From Sphingomonas sp. 37zxx (GTDB lineage Bacteria > Pseudomonadota > Alphaproteobacteria > Sphingomonadales > Sphingomonadaceae), in assembly GCF_000786205.1 (NCBI RefSeq), contig NZ_JROH01000002.1, forward strand, positions 1 through 56,189: a stretch of 56,189 bases of DNA. The letters are read 5' to 3'. Position 1 is the first letter of the stretch. Each line of letters opens with the position of its first letter. Below the pieces are notes generated by a model that did no database searches, was not told the origin of the DNA, and saw only the letters and a program-made list of their open reading frames with translations. The translations under genes were made by a program, and so were the position numbers. Of the stretch, positions 1 through 9,189 are shown in pieces.

Positions 1-155
1 CAAACCGTGGGATTTTTCAGCAGCCTGTTAGTCGCGGCATGAACGGCGCGGGCTTTCGAAATCTCGGTCAGGGTGCGGAGATAAAGGCCATCCCGATTGC
101 GTGCGGCAAGCGATTTGCAATAGCCGGGAATAGACAGAACGAGGGCCTTGGACAG
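1..155 (-). pseudogene. Unrecognised broken reading frame at the window edge
   Basis: The minus strand is open from about 155 to the window edge and reads like real protein (…RDGLYLRTLTEISKARAV…). A TAA sits directly upstream at 158-156 and no plausible start codon lies between, so this looks like the remainder of a disrupted gene continuing off the left edge. The extreme left sequence (ttttcagcagcctgttag on the + strand) has the look of sequence near insertion-element ends, but I cannot confirm it. I do not recognise the product. From 156 to about 396 I see no convincing gene. Confidence 0.25.
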
Positions 156-396
156 TTATTGGGGCGCCAGACGCTTAAGGTTGCGAGAAACTATCGATGG
201 CCGTCAGCGCGTGTTGTTGAGGTGATCCGGTATCAGTATGCGAGGAAACATCTCCGGATTTGTTGTGGATCCGAGCGAGACTTCTTAACTCGTTCAGGCT
301 ATGTTCCAGTACCGTTGGCAGAATGGATTCGAAATGGCCAGATCATCGCTCGCATCGCAGCTATCCCTGCCCATCGAACCGTGGCAGGATACTACT

Positions 397-816
397 ATGC
401 TGACCTCACCGATGCAGACCGTCCCGGATTCGTCGTGCGCATCCGCGCGCAAGTCGGTGGACCGCCTGTTCGTCCCGCTGGCGACTGATCCGTTCATGTG
501 GTTCTGCTCCGGCCGCAAGAAGTGGGAGCTGCGCAAGAAAGGACGTCAATACACGACCGATCACGTGCGGACGGGTCGGTACGTCGAATTGCGTCGGGGC
601 TATACCGACAGCGAATCCGCCTTGTGGGGCGAGATCGTCGACGTACTCGAGGCGGACAGCATCGAAGCTTTTTTCAGCACCGTGGCTTGGCGTTCGGTCC
701 TTCCCGAGAGCGGTTCGCTGTCGGAAGCAATCTGCGAGGCCCGCAAGATTCTAAACATCCCCGAGGGCGAGACGGTCCCGGTGCTCGGCTTCAAAGTTGC
801 CCTCGCAGCCTTATGA
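397..816 (+). CDS. ASCH/PUA-like domain protein
   Basis: A 139-residue soluble protein. Its core (FMWFCSGRKKWELRKKG, then TGRYVELRRGY and LWGEIVDVLEADSIEAFF) follows the ASCH fold pattern: a short strand ending in a K-x-W-E-x-R element, a 'v.lr.Gy' strand, then 'gei.dv..' and a helix. ASCH proteins are thought to bind RNA or modified nucleotides. The ATG at 397 is chosen because AGGA lies 7 nt upstream; in-frame ATGs at 301 and 334 are alternatives. Its stop overlaps the next start (ATGA), so the two ASCH-like genes are translationally coupled. Family assignment is by pattern only. Confidence 0.55.
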   Translation: MLTSPMQTVPDSSCASARKSVDRLFVPLATDPFMWFCSGRKKWELRKKGRQYTTDHVRTGRYVELRRGYTDSESALWGEIVDVLEADSIEAFFSTVAWRSVLPESGSLSEAICEARKILNIPEGETVPVLGFKVALAAL

Positions 817-1124
817 GCCCGCGCCGGATCCGCTTGAAACCGGCATTTTTTCCGCTCGTGGAAAGCGGGATGAAGCGCTCGACGATTCGGGCCGGTGCGA
901 AGCCTGGGTTGGTCGGTCCCGCGGTGCTTGTCGGCGGTGATCGGTCCGTGTCCATTCTCGTCACTGACGTCGAGGTGAAGTCGTTCGACGAACTGACCGA
1001 AAGTGATGCGCAGCTCGACGGCTTCGAGACGCTCACCGAGCTCAATAACGTTCTGATCGGTTTCTATCCCGATCTCGGCGGCGATGATACAGTGAGCATT
1101 CTCCACTTCAATACAGCTGCCTGA
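813..1124 (+). CDS. ASCH domain protein
   Basis: A 103-residue protein that reads MSPRRIRLKPAFFPLVESGM, KRSTIRAGAKP, a beta strand (SVSILVTDVEVKSFDELTES), then DGFETLTELNNVLIGFYP. This order (lysine/arginine-rich strand, 'T.R.G…' turn, 'v.v..v....f.eL' and 'dGF.s..eL...l..fYp') is typical of small YqfB-like ASCH proteins, some of which hydrolyse modified cytidines. The ATG overlaps the stop of the upstream ASCH-like gene by ATGA. Two adjacent ASCH-like genes suggest a two-subunit unit or a small accessory cassette; the actual substrate is unknown. Confidence 0.7.
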   Translation: MSPRRIRLKPAFFPLVESGMKRSTIRAGAKPGLVGPAVLVGGDRSVSILVTDVEVKSFDELTESDAQLDGFETLTELNNVLIGFYPDLGGDDTVSILHFNTAA

Positions 1125-1126
1125 TC

Positions 1127-1333
1127 GTGCCGAATCCGCTCATCGTCCGCGGCGTCTACAAGTCCGAAAAGCCGGGCGGTGCTGACATCGAAGCCGCCTT
1201 TGAGAAATTTCTCCGACAGATCGAGCGTGACGTGCTCTCGGGCACCTTCGACGACTACGACGCCTCAATCTTCCGCAACAAGCACCATCGCTTCGCTGTT
1301 CGTTCTGTTTGGGAACGTTCAGCATGCTGCTGA
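1127..1333 (+). CDS. Truncated hypothetical protein
   Basis: A 68-residue frame starting at a GTG two bases after the stop of the ASCH gene. The first ~55 residues (MPNPLIVRGVYKSEKPGGAD…FLRQIERDVLSGTFDDYDAS) have natural composition; the tail (…VRSVWERSACC) looks like a frame read into foreign sequence. Immediately downstream is a GMC oxidoreductase fragment, so a deletion or recombination probably removed the 3' part. I do not recognise the family; its spacing makes it a probable third member of the ASCH operon. Confidence 0.4.
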   Translation: MPNPLIVRGVYKSEKPGGADIEAAFEKFLRQIERDVLSGTFDDYDASIFRNKHHRFAVRSVWERSACC

Positions 1334-1357
1334 TTTCAAACCGGAAATTCACAGCCG

Positions 1358-1624
1358 TTGGATGGCAACCGTCCGGCGGAGGTACAGGCGAACGCGGACG
1401 TTGGCGTTAAGCACGCATTGCCTGCCGTTGGCCGCAACCTTGCCGATCACGCGATGTTTTCGCTTTCCTATCGGCTGCACCATGATCCGGGCTTCAACCG
1501 GGAGTTTTCCGGCTGGCGGCTGATGCCGCACGTGCTTCGCTATTATCTGACGCGCAAGGGGGTGATAACCTATACCTCTCCCGAAGTGACGGCGCTGCTG
1601 TCGCTATTGATGCGAACTGGTGGG
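1358..1624 (+). pseudogene. GMC oxidoreductase internal fragment
   Basis: The frame contains ADVGVKHALPAVGRNLADH, followed by LSYRLHHDPGFNREFSGW and LRYYLTRKGVITYTSPEV. This matches the middle of GMC (choline dehydrogenase-like) FAD oxidoreductases: the 'LPGVGrNLqDH' motif, a variable stretch, then 'W…..GpL…..e'. The FAD-binding N-terminus and catalytic His C-terminus are both missing. About 85 codons of a normally ~530-residue enzyme remain, so it is a decayed remnant. It marks the left junction of the T6SS block. Confidence 0.7.
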
Positions 1625-1697
1625 ACGATCCGGCCGCCAAGACTATAGCCGCCGGCCATCATCGCGAATAGGATGCTCGCCTGCACGGGGGGCGATG

Positions 1698-2084
1698 ATG
1701 GGCATGCAGATTACCACCGGGGCGATGATGCAGTGCAGTTTCGGTGTGGCACCCGCGCCGATCAACGTGCTGCCGGCCAATCGCGTGCTGGCGGGCGGAA
1801 TGCCGGCGGCGACGATCATGGACTTTGCGCCGATGACCAACATCCCCACCTTCGGCATGTGCAGCAGCCCGGCCAATCCAACGGTGGCGGCGGCCACTGC
1901 GGCTGCACTGGGCGCGCTGACGCCGATGCCTTGCATCCCAGCGACGGCTGCACCCTGGATACCGGGGGTGCCGACGACGCTGATCGGCAGCCAGCCGGCG
2001 CTCGATTCCACCTGCAAGCTGATGTGCAACTGGGGCGGAGTCATCCAGTTCAGCGCACCGTCACAGTTTACCGTAGAGCTTTGA
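1698..2084 (+). CDS. DUF4280 PAAR-like spike protein
   Basis: A 128-residue protein of the DUF4280 (PAAR-like) family. The hallmarks are MQITTGAMMQCSFG, NVLPANRVLAGGMPAATIMD, FGMCSSPANPTVAAATAAAL, TPMPCIPATAAPW and CKLMCNWGGVI. PAAR-like proteins cap the VgrG spike of T6SS or the central spike of extracellular contractile injection systems (eCIS) and can carry effectors; the repeated Cys residues may bind metal. Start codons at 1695, 1698 and 1704 are all possible; a GGGGGG run at 1687-1692 favours 1698 or 1704. It leads the T6SS run, far from vgrG but on the same strand. Confidence 0.85.
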   Translation: MGMQITTGAMMQCSFGVAPAPINVLPANRVLAGGMPAATIMDFAPMTNIPTFGMCSSPANPTVAAATAAALGALTPMPCIPATAAPWIPGVPTTLIGSQPALDSTCKLMCNWGGVIQFSAPSQFTVEL

Positions 2085-2250
2085 GAGACCGCCTTGAAAT
2101 TCGTGAAAGCGCGAATTTCAAGGCAGCACCGGCCCTCTCTCCCACCCCGTATTGCCGATCATCGCCACAAACTATTGAATCGACTTTCCATTGCACGAAA
2201 TTGTCGTCAAACTAAGGATAGTAGGGGGCTACTAACTCGAGTGACGAGCA

Positions 2251-2766
2251 ATGGGGGGATGGATTGGAAATTGGTCGCTGACCAGGGGGACGCACCCCGT
2301 ATCACGCAACCGATTCCTTCCCGTCGCCATCATCCTGCTATCGCTGGCAGGTTGCAAAACGCCCAAGCTGCTTTGCTTTAGTTCCAGTGGCCTACAGCGG
2401 CTGACGATCACCTCCAGCGCCGGCACCAATCATGGTCGCCCGATCGCCATCGACTTGGTCTATGTCACCGATCGCAAGATACTGGCTGCAATCGAAAAAC
2501 TAAAGGCGCGAGACTATTTCGCGGTGCGCACGCAGTTGCAGCGCGACTACCCAACGGGCCTGACGATTCGTGGTTGGGAATTGCAGGCCGGCCAACAGGT
2601 GGTTGCCGACGCAGTCGCTGCCCCGTGCAACCTGGCGAGCACCTTCCTGTTCGCGGACTTTGCCGGCGACCCCCCGCAAGAAAACCGGCTGCGCCTGCAC
2701 AAGGTGAAGCGTGGCACCCTCACACTGGGCGAAGAGGGGTTCAGCTGGACCCCCGACAAGGGATGA
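2251..2766 (+). CDS. tssJ: TssJ-like outer-membrane lipoprotein of the T6SS
   Basis: A 171-residue protein with an N-terminal signal sequence and lipobox (IILLSLAGC, Cys about residue 35), then a mostly beta domain (RLTITSSAGTNHGRPIAIDL, …LTIRGWELQAGQQVVA). It ends in an overlap with tssK. TssJ is the lipoprotein that anchors TssM to the outer membrane, and it commonly sits just before tssK-L. The lipobox, size and position fit; the mature sequence is not a textbook TssJ, so the name rests largely on context. The 166 nt between the PAAR-like gene and this one show no gene. Confidence 0.6.
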   Translation: MGGWIGNWSLTRGTHPVSRNRFLPVAIILLSLAGCKTPKLLCFSSSGLQRLTITSSAGTNHGRPIAIDLVYVTDRKILAAIEKLKARDYFAVRTQLQRDYPTGLTIRGWELQAGQQVVADAVAAPCNLASTFLFADFAGDPPQENRLRLHKVKRGTLTLGEEGFSWTPDKG

Positions 2767-4247
2767 TGATGCCGATCAACGCCAAAGACATTCCCGATCT
2801 CGTCCACTGGTACCGCGGTATGCTGCTGATGCCCGAGCATTTCCGCGCCGCGACCGCGCGCAACGAAATGATGGCACCCTATCTGGTGCAATCGACCCAG
2901 CCCTTTGCCTGGGGGGTTCGGACGCTCGACGTCAGCCTTGAAGCCACCACCTTCGTGCTCGACGCGATCGAGGCGATCCTTCCGGACGGCACGGCGGTGG
3001 CGTTGGAGCGGGCACGCGGCGACGCGGCGCTTCGCTACGATTTCGAGGGCGGCGAGGTCCAGATTCAACCCGGCGAAGCGATCGATCTGTATCTGGCGAT
3101 TGCCGGCTGGACGACGGGCAGCCTGGACCTCGACCGCACCGACACCGGGGTTCCCTGCCGCTATCGCGCCTTCCCGCAGCCGCTGGTGCCGGGCACCGAA
3201 AGTGACGATGACGAGATGGAGCTTGCCCAACGGGTATGGCTGCGTCCCGAACTGACGCTGATCGCCGGCACGCGCGACCGGCAGCCGCGCGCTTCCTACA
3301 CCTTGCTGCGGCTGGCACGGATCGCGCTGGTGGACGGCAAGCCCGCCCTTGCCGATTATGAGCCGCCCCGGTTGCGGATCGGCGAAGCGACGCTGCTCCC
3401 CCGCCGGGTCAGGGCGGTTGCCGACGAAATGCACAGCCGCGCCGCGCAGGTTCAAACCGATATCGGCATGTTCCGCAGTGCGACGCCGCGTGAACAGGGC
3501 GACGACGCCGACGGCGATCCGCGAACCGCAGCCGAGCGCCAGCTGCATCAGATCGCCAGCGAATTGCGGGCGATGCGAACCGGCACCGACAGCCTGCGCG
3601 CCTTGATGCGGATGCTTCCCCGCCTACGCGCCATGCTGATGGCGGGCGTTTCCCACCCGTTCGAAGTGTATCTCACGCTGTGCGACGCGCTGGGCGAGTT
3701 GGGCCTGCTCAGCGCCACGCTCGATCTGAACCATTTGCCGCCCTATGATCACAATGATTCGCTCAAAAGCTTCGACGCGCTGATCGGCGCGATCCGGGGG
3801 GCTCTGGCGGTTTTCGAGCTGCGCTACCAGGTGATGCCATTCATCCGCCGCAGCGACAGCGCGTTCGAACTGAGGCTCGAGCGTGGGGATCTGGCGAATG
3901 GCCGCTCGCTGCTGATCGGTACTGTCAGCCACCGCGCGACCCCGCGTGAAGAGCAGCGACGCTGGCTGGAGAATGCTTCGATCGGCATGGACGACACGCG
4001 CAGCGCAATCCGCCGCCGGCGCGTTGCCGGCTGGCAGCGCAATGTGGGGATCGGCAGCGATGCGGCACTCGGGTTGAACGAAACGCCGCAATTGCTGCTG
4101 GCGCGCATCGTGCCCGACGCCGATGCGTCCGATCTTGGTGGCCTGCTGGTGGTCGAGAGCGACATCGGCGAAGGGCCGACCGAGATGAACTTCTATCGCC
4201 CGGTCGCAAGGCCCGGTGGCGCGGCCGGCAACGGCGCGACGCCATGA
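2763..4247 (+). CDS. tssK: T6SS baseplate protein TssK
   Basis: A 494-residue TssK (ImpJ/VasE family). TssK forms trimers that join the T6SS baseplate wedges (TssEFG) to the TssLM membrane complex in the cytoplasm. The start region, DLVHWYRGMLLMPEHFR, is the characteristic 'v.W.eGm.l.pqHFq' N-terminus. The middle contains the long helical stretch (LMRMLPRLRAMLMAGVSHPF). The start lies in an ATGATGATG run over the tssJ stop, so 2763, 2766 or 2769 are all possible. The end overlaps tssL by 4 nt (ATGA), giving coupled translation. Confidence 0.93.
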   Translation: MMMPINAKDIPDLVHWYRGMLLMPEHFRAATARNEMMAPYLVQSTQPFAWGVRTLDVSLEATTFVLDAIEAILPDGTAVALERARGDAALRYDFEGGEVQIQPGEAIDLYLAIAGWTTGSLDLDRTDTGVPCRYRAFPQPLVPGTESDDDEMELAQRVWLRPELTLIAGTRDRQPRASYTLLRLARIALVDGKPALADYEPPRLRIGEATLLPRRVRAVADEMHSRAAQVQTDIGMFRSATPREQGDDADGDPRTAAERQLHQIASELRAMRTGTDSLRALMRMLPRLRAMLMAGVSHPFEVYLTLCDALGELGLLSATLDLNHLPPYDHNDSLKSFDALIGAIRGALAVFELRYQVMPFIRRSDSAFELRLERGDLANGRSLLIGTVSHRATPREEQRRWLENASIGMDDTRSAIRRRRVAGWQRNVGIGSDAALGLNETPQLLLARIVPDADASDLGGLLVVESDIGEGPTEMNFYRPVARPGGAAGNGATP

Positions 4248-5140
4248 TCGCGGGACCGCTGCGGCCCGAAGCGCAACGGGCCGCGGCCGATTTCCGCGCC
4301 TTTCACCGCCGCCTCGTCGCGCTGAAAACACGCATCCAAACCACGATGGGATCGCCACCCGATGCGGCCCCGATCCGGCAGGAACTCGCTGCCGCGATCC
4401 TGGCGCTCGGCTATGTCCAGGTCCGCGCGCCCGATGCGCTGCGGATCGATCCGGGCTATGTGCTTGCTGCGTTCGCCGACGAAATGCTGCTGGTCGAATG
4501 CGCCGACTGGGCCGAGCAACAGGGGTGGGACCAACGGCCGCTAGAGGCGATGCTGTATGGCACCGCCCTTGCGGGAGACCGCGTCTTTGCGGCGGCCGAA
4601 GCACTGATCGATGGCCGGCGCGACGAGATTTGCACTGCCACCACGATCCTGTTGGCGATGATGATGGGAATGCGGGGCCGGTGGCTCGACCGTGACGACA
4701 GGGGCGCGCTGGCGCGGCAGCGCGATGCGCTGTATGCGCTTGTCGCCGGGCGCTCCTATGATGCCCGCGATCCCGCCCCCTATCAGCGCATGGCGCTCAG
4801 GCCGACCGCCTTAACCGGGGCAAGCACAAGGCCCCTCCCCCCGCTATGGCCCTGGTTGGCGACCCTGGCCGCCGTGACGCTGCTGTATCTGCCGGTCAGT
4901 CATCTGGTTTGGCGCGCGAATGTCGCCGAGACCGATCGGCTTGCCCAGGCAATCAACCGCCGCGCGGTGGAGTCCGCCGAAAACTCGAGACCGGTATCGC
5001 CCGGCACGGTCGCTGCGCGCCCGGACGCAAGCCCGCTGCCACGCCCCATCGCGCCCACGCAGCCGGCACTTCCGGTTCGCGGGCCGGCCGATGTCGAACC
5101 AGTGGGCGACACCGGGCGTGATGCGGGAGCGGCGCAGTGA
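4244..5140 (+). CDS. tssL: T6SS membrane complex protein TssL (DotU/IcmH family)
   Basis: A 298-residue inner-membrane protein. The N-terminal ~180 residues form the cytoplasmic DotU helical domain (DFRAFHRRLVALKTRI, AAFADEMLL, LEAMLYGTALAGDRVF). A single membrane span lies at about residues 201-222 (WPWLATLAAVTLLYLPVSHL), followed by a short Pro/Ala-rich periplasmic tail without an OmpA-type peptidoglycan-binding domain. TssL partners TssM and contacts TssK. It overlaps tssK and tssM by 4 nt each. Confidence 0.93.
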   Translation: MIAGPLRPEAQRAAADFRAFHRRLVALKTRIQTTMGSPPDAAPIRQELAAAILALGYVQVRAPDALRIDPGYVLAAFADEMLLVECADWAEQQGWDQRPLEAMLYGTALAGDRVFAAAEALIDGRRDEICTATTILLAMMMGMRGRWLDRDDRGALARQRDALYALVAGRSYDARDPAPYQRMALRPTALTGASTRPLPPLWPWLATLAAVTLLYLPVSHLVWRANVAETDRLAQAINRRAVESAENSRPVSPGTVAARPDASPLPRPIAPTQPALPVRGPADVEPVGDTGRDAGAAQ

Positions 5141-8100
5141 CGATGACTGCGATCGTCGTGATCGGCCTGGTGCTGATCCTGCTGATCGCGCTGCTGGTGT
5201 TCCTGGCGTTCCGAACCGGCCTGATAGCCAAGGGGCAGGCGGCACGCCCCCGCCCCGATCGTGCGGCGGACGAGATTGCGCCGCCCATGAGCCTGGGCAC
5301 CGCGGTTTCGATCGCACTACAGGAACTGCGCAACCGCACCGGTGCCGCCGCCGATCTTCGCGACGTTCCCTGGGCCTTGGTTCTGGGCGCCGAAGTGCCG
5401 GTGCTCGACACGCTGCTGCCGCCCGATCACGCGCCCGAGCATCGCATAAGCTGGCTGGGCAAGTCCGGCATCGAGCGGGCGGGACTCATCTCGTTTCGCG
5501 AGCGCGGCGTGGTTCTGGGCTTTCGCGATGGCCTGGTCGGGGGGCCTGATCCCGACGGGCGGCTGATCGACCTGTTGCGCCGCCTGGAGATCGCGCGCCC
5601 CGGACGGCCGATCGATAGCATCGTGCTCGCGGTGCCGGCGCAGCTGCTGTCGAGCGATCCCGAAGATGCCCAGGCGCAGCAGCGCATGGAGGCACATGGC
5701 CGCAAATTATACGATCTGGTCCTTGCCGCGCAGAGCCGCACCGGGTGGCGCGTGCCGATCTATCTTCTGGTTACCGGCAGCGATGCGATCGAAGGGTTTT
5801 CGGAAATCGCAACGGCGATCCTGGCGAATGCCAAATCACCTATGATCGGCTGGGCATCGACGCGGCCGATCGACACCGTGTTTGAAGCGGCTTGGATCGA
5901 CGACGCATTCGACGAAATGGCGCGCGATCTTTTGGTGGCGCAATGCCATGCGATGATGGGGCTGAACGACAGCGAATCCGCGCGCCGGGCGCTGGCATTT
6001 CCCGATCGGATGGCGTCGCTGCAGCCGATGATGACGCTGCTGCTCACGCAATTGCTGAACGCTTCTGCCTATCACGAAGGATTCATGCTGCGCGGGGTTT
6101 TCTTCACCGGCGCCACCCCGCCGATCGGCGAGCCGCCGCTGGCGATCGACGGCCCCAATGGCGAGCAGGCGCTGACCGTGGAGACTGCCGAACAGACCGA
6201 GCCGCTGGCCGCGCCGCAAGCGCTTGCCGCCGCACTGTTCCGCGACAAGGTTTTTCCCGAACACTGCCTTGCTCAGCCCGCCTATGGCGAGCGCACCCGG
6301 CGCCACCGAATGGTTGGCCGCACCCGCTGGGCCGTCGCGGCGGCGGTGGTGGCGTTCGTTGCTGGGATCGGCACCCTTTCGATCGGTACGGGGCGTTCGC
6401 TTCAGCCGGTGAATGATGTGCTTGCCGAGATTCAACGGGGCGACGCGCCGGGTTTTGCGTCGCGATCCGGCGATTGCACGCAGACCACCGCGTCGGCGCA
6501 GTCCGCCGCCGATCTGTTGCGCGGCCTTGCGGCGATTCAGGTCGATCGGCTCGAAACCGTGCTTGCGCCGACGTCGTTCCTGACCAACACCACCGCGCAT
6601 GTGCGCGACGCGATCGCCGCCAGCTTCCGTCATGTGGTGTTTGCAGCGCTGGTGGAGCGGATGACGTCGCCAAGCGGCATCGAAGGGCGCATTCGCGAGG
6701 GGCTGCCACCGTCGACTTCGCCCGGCTTCTGGCCCGCCTTCGTCGCCAATGCCCGTGCCTATGATGCACATTACTGGATGCTGGCCGACATCGGCCCGGC
6801 ACAACGCTCATCGACCGATGCAACGAAACGCTTCGGCACGGTCGCGAGCTATGCGCTCGGCGAAAACCTGCCCGACCTGAGGCGCAACGACGAGCTATAT
6901 GCCGCAGCGATCGCCGCCCAGTCGATTCCCTGCCTGGACCAGCCGCGCATCCGCGCGGTGGTGGTGCGAATCGTCGACCAAGCCTATCGCGATACGATCA
7001 CCGCCTGGTATGCTGGAGATCCGGTCGCCCGGCACATCGCCTCGATCCATCGCGACTTCGGGAATCCAGCAGCGCTGCTGCCGCCCGCCGACGTCGACGC
7101 CCGGGAGGCGGCCTCGCAGATGCTGGGACGCCTGCAGGAATTGTCGCGATTGCTCGACGCCCTGGCGGTATCGCTGCCCGGTGCCGCGCAGGCACCATGG
7201 GGGGCCGATCCGGCCAATCCGCCTCTGCCCGATACCACCCCGCTGAACCTGCGGCTGGTCGACGCCGCGACGCTCCAAAGCATCGCCGCCACCCATCGAC
7301 CGATGGCAATCGCGCTGGCCGCGCAGGTCCGCGGGGCCAAGCTGGCGGGCGTGCCCTTGTTGCGTTTTGGTGCCCCCCCCATGGCAACCGCGATGGCCCC
7401 TGCTGCTGCAACACCGCCGGCAGCCCCTGCCCTCCCCGACGCCGCCGCAATGACTGACAGCGCCGGGCCGGCGCTGTCAGCGGCCGCAGCCGACACGCAA
7501 ACCATGTTGCACGACGTGCTTGCACAGCCCTTCGTCCGCCGCGCCGATCCAGTCGCGTTGCCGGTGCCCGATGGGCTGTGGGATTTGCCGCGGTTGCAGG
7601 GAGTCGAGCAACTGGCGAAGAAATATCTCGGCTTTGCATCGGCTGCACCGGCAACCGTGCCGCAGCCGATCATCGATGCGACGGCGGGCGCGGTCCGGAC
7701 GCGGGCGGGTCGTTACGTCGCACTCGAAACCATCGCATCGACCGTCATGACCCCCAGCACCGACGAGGTCGAAGCATCGAATTTCGTGCTGGCGCTGCCG
7801 ACGCTGCAATCGATTCAGCTGATGCTCCGGCAATTCGGCGAACTCGAAGGCACAGCGAAGATCGGTATTCAGATCAACAACCAGGCAGATCGGGTGGTTG
7901 CCTCGGCCGAGAGGGATCTGGACCGTGAAGGCGGCCCCTATGCCGTCGATCGCGACGCCCTGCTGGGGTGGAACGGGCAGGATTCGCTGGCCGCGACCGC
8001 GTTCGCCACCGGAACCATCGAAAATCTCAAGGCCACGCTGGCCGAGCGGCGCGCCTGGGTTGCGGAGATCGCCCGCGGCCGGGTGGCCCCCGTGGTCACC

Positions 8101-9189
8101 TATGCACGCGAACCGACCAACGGCGCTACGGCGGGGCTGGTCGCCAAGGCCGAACGCTGGGCCGCGATCGTCCGCGCGCTGGACGGCTATGATGCCGGGC
8201 CGAACCCGAACAATCCGATCACGCGGCTCGAGCGTTTCATGACCGCCGATCTGGACCAGTTGCAGGCTCAGGGATGCACAGGGATCGCCAGGGTCACCGC
8301 GCGCGGCGGCGATTATTTCGCGAACCAGCAATTGCGGATCAGTGCCGAAGTGTTCGGCCGGTGCCGCAACGCCGTGCTGGCCGATCTGCGCGCGCGCTAT
8401 GGCCAGTTGCGCGATAGCTTCCAGGCGACACTCGCCGGGCGCTTCCCCTTCGGCCCGGTCGATGCGCCCGATGCCGATCCGGCGCTGGTGCGCGCCTTCT
8501 TCCAGCAATATGGCGCGCAGCTTGCGCCGATGCAGGCGGCGCTCGAAGATGTCAGCATCGGCCGTTCCGCCGCCAGCGCGCTTGGCGCGCTGATCGGTGC
8601 CCGCGGCGCGCTGGCACCGATGCTAGGCGGCAATGACGCCGCGTCGCTGCGCTACGCCGTGGGCGTCCGCTTCTTCACCGATCCGATGATCGCCGCCGGC
8701 CAGGATCAGGTGATCGAGGCAAGCATCGGAACGCCGATCAGCCGTGCCACCACCGATGCGCCGGCCTTTGTCTGGAAAGCCGGGGAACCGGTAATCGCGC
8801 GGTTCCGCTGGGCGGCGAACGCGCCAAGCCTGCCGCTGTCGGGGCTTGCCTTGCCCAACGGTGCCTGCCTCCCCGCGCCCGACGGTGCCTGGGCCACCAG
8901 CCGCACCGTCGGCCCCTGGGCGCTGCTGCGGCTGATGCGGCGGCAGTCCAGCGGGCTCGACGAGGCCACCGCGGTGAATGGCTATCCGGCCGCCTTCGGC
9001 GTCGACCTTTGCGCCAATCTGCAAAGCGCGGTGGGCGGCGATACGCCGCCCGGCCGGCGTGCCCGACTGATGCTTCGACTGACGCTCGCTCCCCCGCCCA
9101 CCGCCCCCGACGAACCGACCACCCCGATCGCGCTGCCCGCGTTCCCCGCCGGGCTGCCGCCGCTCGACACCAGCCCGGGCACAGGATGA
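5137..9189 (+). CDS. tssM: T6SS membrane complex protein TssM (IcmF family), no Walker A
   Basis: A 1350-residue IcmF-type protein spanning the inner membrane and periplasm to reach TssJ. Membrane spans are visible at about residues 5-25 (AIVVIGLVLILLIALLVFLA) and 397-415 (WAVAAAVVAFVAGIGTLSI). Where the NTPase motif GxxGxGKT normally follows 'lPWylvig', the sequence reads VPWALVLGAEVPVLDTLLPP, so no P-loop remains, although the fold seems conserved afterwards. An Ala/Pro-rich insert lies at about residues 745-790. The C-terminus shows the usual beta-rich TssM end (PVIARFRWAANAPSL). The GTG start overlaps the tssL stop. Confidence 0.9.
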   Translation: MTMTAIVVIGLVLILLIALLVFLAFRTGLIAKGQAARPRPDRAADEIAPPMSLGTAVSIALQELRNRTGAAADLRDVPWALVLGAEVPVLDTLLPPDHAPEHRISWLGKSGIERAGLISFRERGVVLGFRDGLVGGPDPDGRLIDLLRRLEIARPGRPIDSIVLAVPAQLLSSDPEDAQAQQRMEAHGRKLYDLVLAAQSRTGWRVPIYLLVTGSDAIEGFSEIATAILANAKSPMIGWASTRPIDTVFEAAWIDDAFDEMARDLLVAQCHAMMGLNDSESARRALAFPDRMASLQPMMTLLLTQLLNASAYHEGFMLRGVFFTGATPPIGEPPLAIDGPNGEQALTVETAEQTEPLAAPQALAAALFRDKVFPEHCLAQPAYGERTRRHRMVGRTRWAVAAAVVAFVAGIGTLSIGTGRSLQPVNDVLAEIQRGDAPGFASRSGDCTQTTASAQSAADLLRGLAAIQVDRLETVLAPTSFLTNTTAHVRDAIAASFRHVVFAALVERMTSPSGIEGRIREGLPPSTSPGFWPAFVANARAYDAHYWMLADIGPAQRSSTDATKRFGTVASYALGENLPDLRRNDELYAAAIAAQSIPCLDQPRIRAVVVRIVDQAYRDTITAWYAGDPVARHIASIHRDFGNPAALLPPADVDAREAASQMLGRLQELSRLLDALAVSLPGAAQAPWGADPANPPLPDTTPLNLRLVDAATLQSIAATHRPMAIALAAQVRGAKLAGVPLLRFGAPPMATAMAPAAATPPAAPALPDAAAMTDSAGPALSAAAADTQTMLHDVLAQPFVRRADPVALPVPDGLWDLPRLQGVEQLAKKYLGFASAAPATVPQPIIDATAGAVRTRAGRYVALETIASTVMTPSTDEVEASNFVLALPTLQSIQLMLRQFGELEGTAKIGIQINNQADRVVASAERDLDREGGPYAVDRDALLGWNGQDSLAATAFATGTIENLKATLAERRAWVAEIARGRVAPVVTYAREPTNGATAGLVAKAERWAAIVRALDGYDAGPNPNNPITRLERFMTADLDQLQAQGCTGIARVTARGGDYFANQQLRISAEVFGRCRNAVLADLRARYGQLRDSFQATLAGRFPFGPVDAPDADPALVRAFFQQYGAQLAPMQAALEDVSIGRSAASALGALIGARGALAPMLGGNDAASLRYAVGVRFFTDPMIAAGQDQVIEASIGTPISRATTDAPAFVWKAGEPVIARFRWAANAPSLPLSGLALPNGACLPAPDGAWATSRTVGPWALLRLMRRQSSGLDEATAVNGYPAAFGVDLCANLQSAVGGDTPPGRRARLMLRLTLAPPPTAPDEPTTPIALPAFPAGLPPLDTSPGTG

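Noticed and set aside
1..24. Left edge as an insertion sequence end
   Set aside because: The sequence is suggestive only; no transposase or paired inverted repeat is visible in the window.
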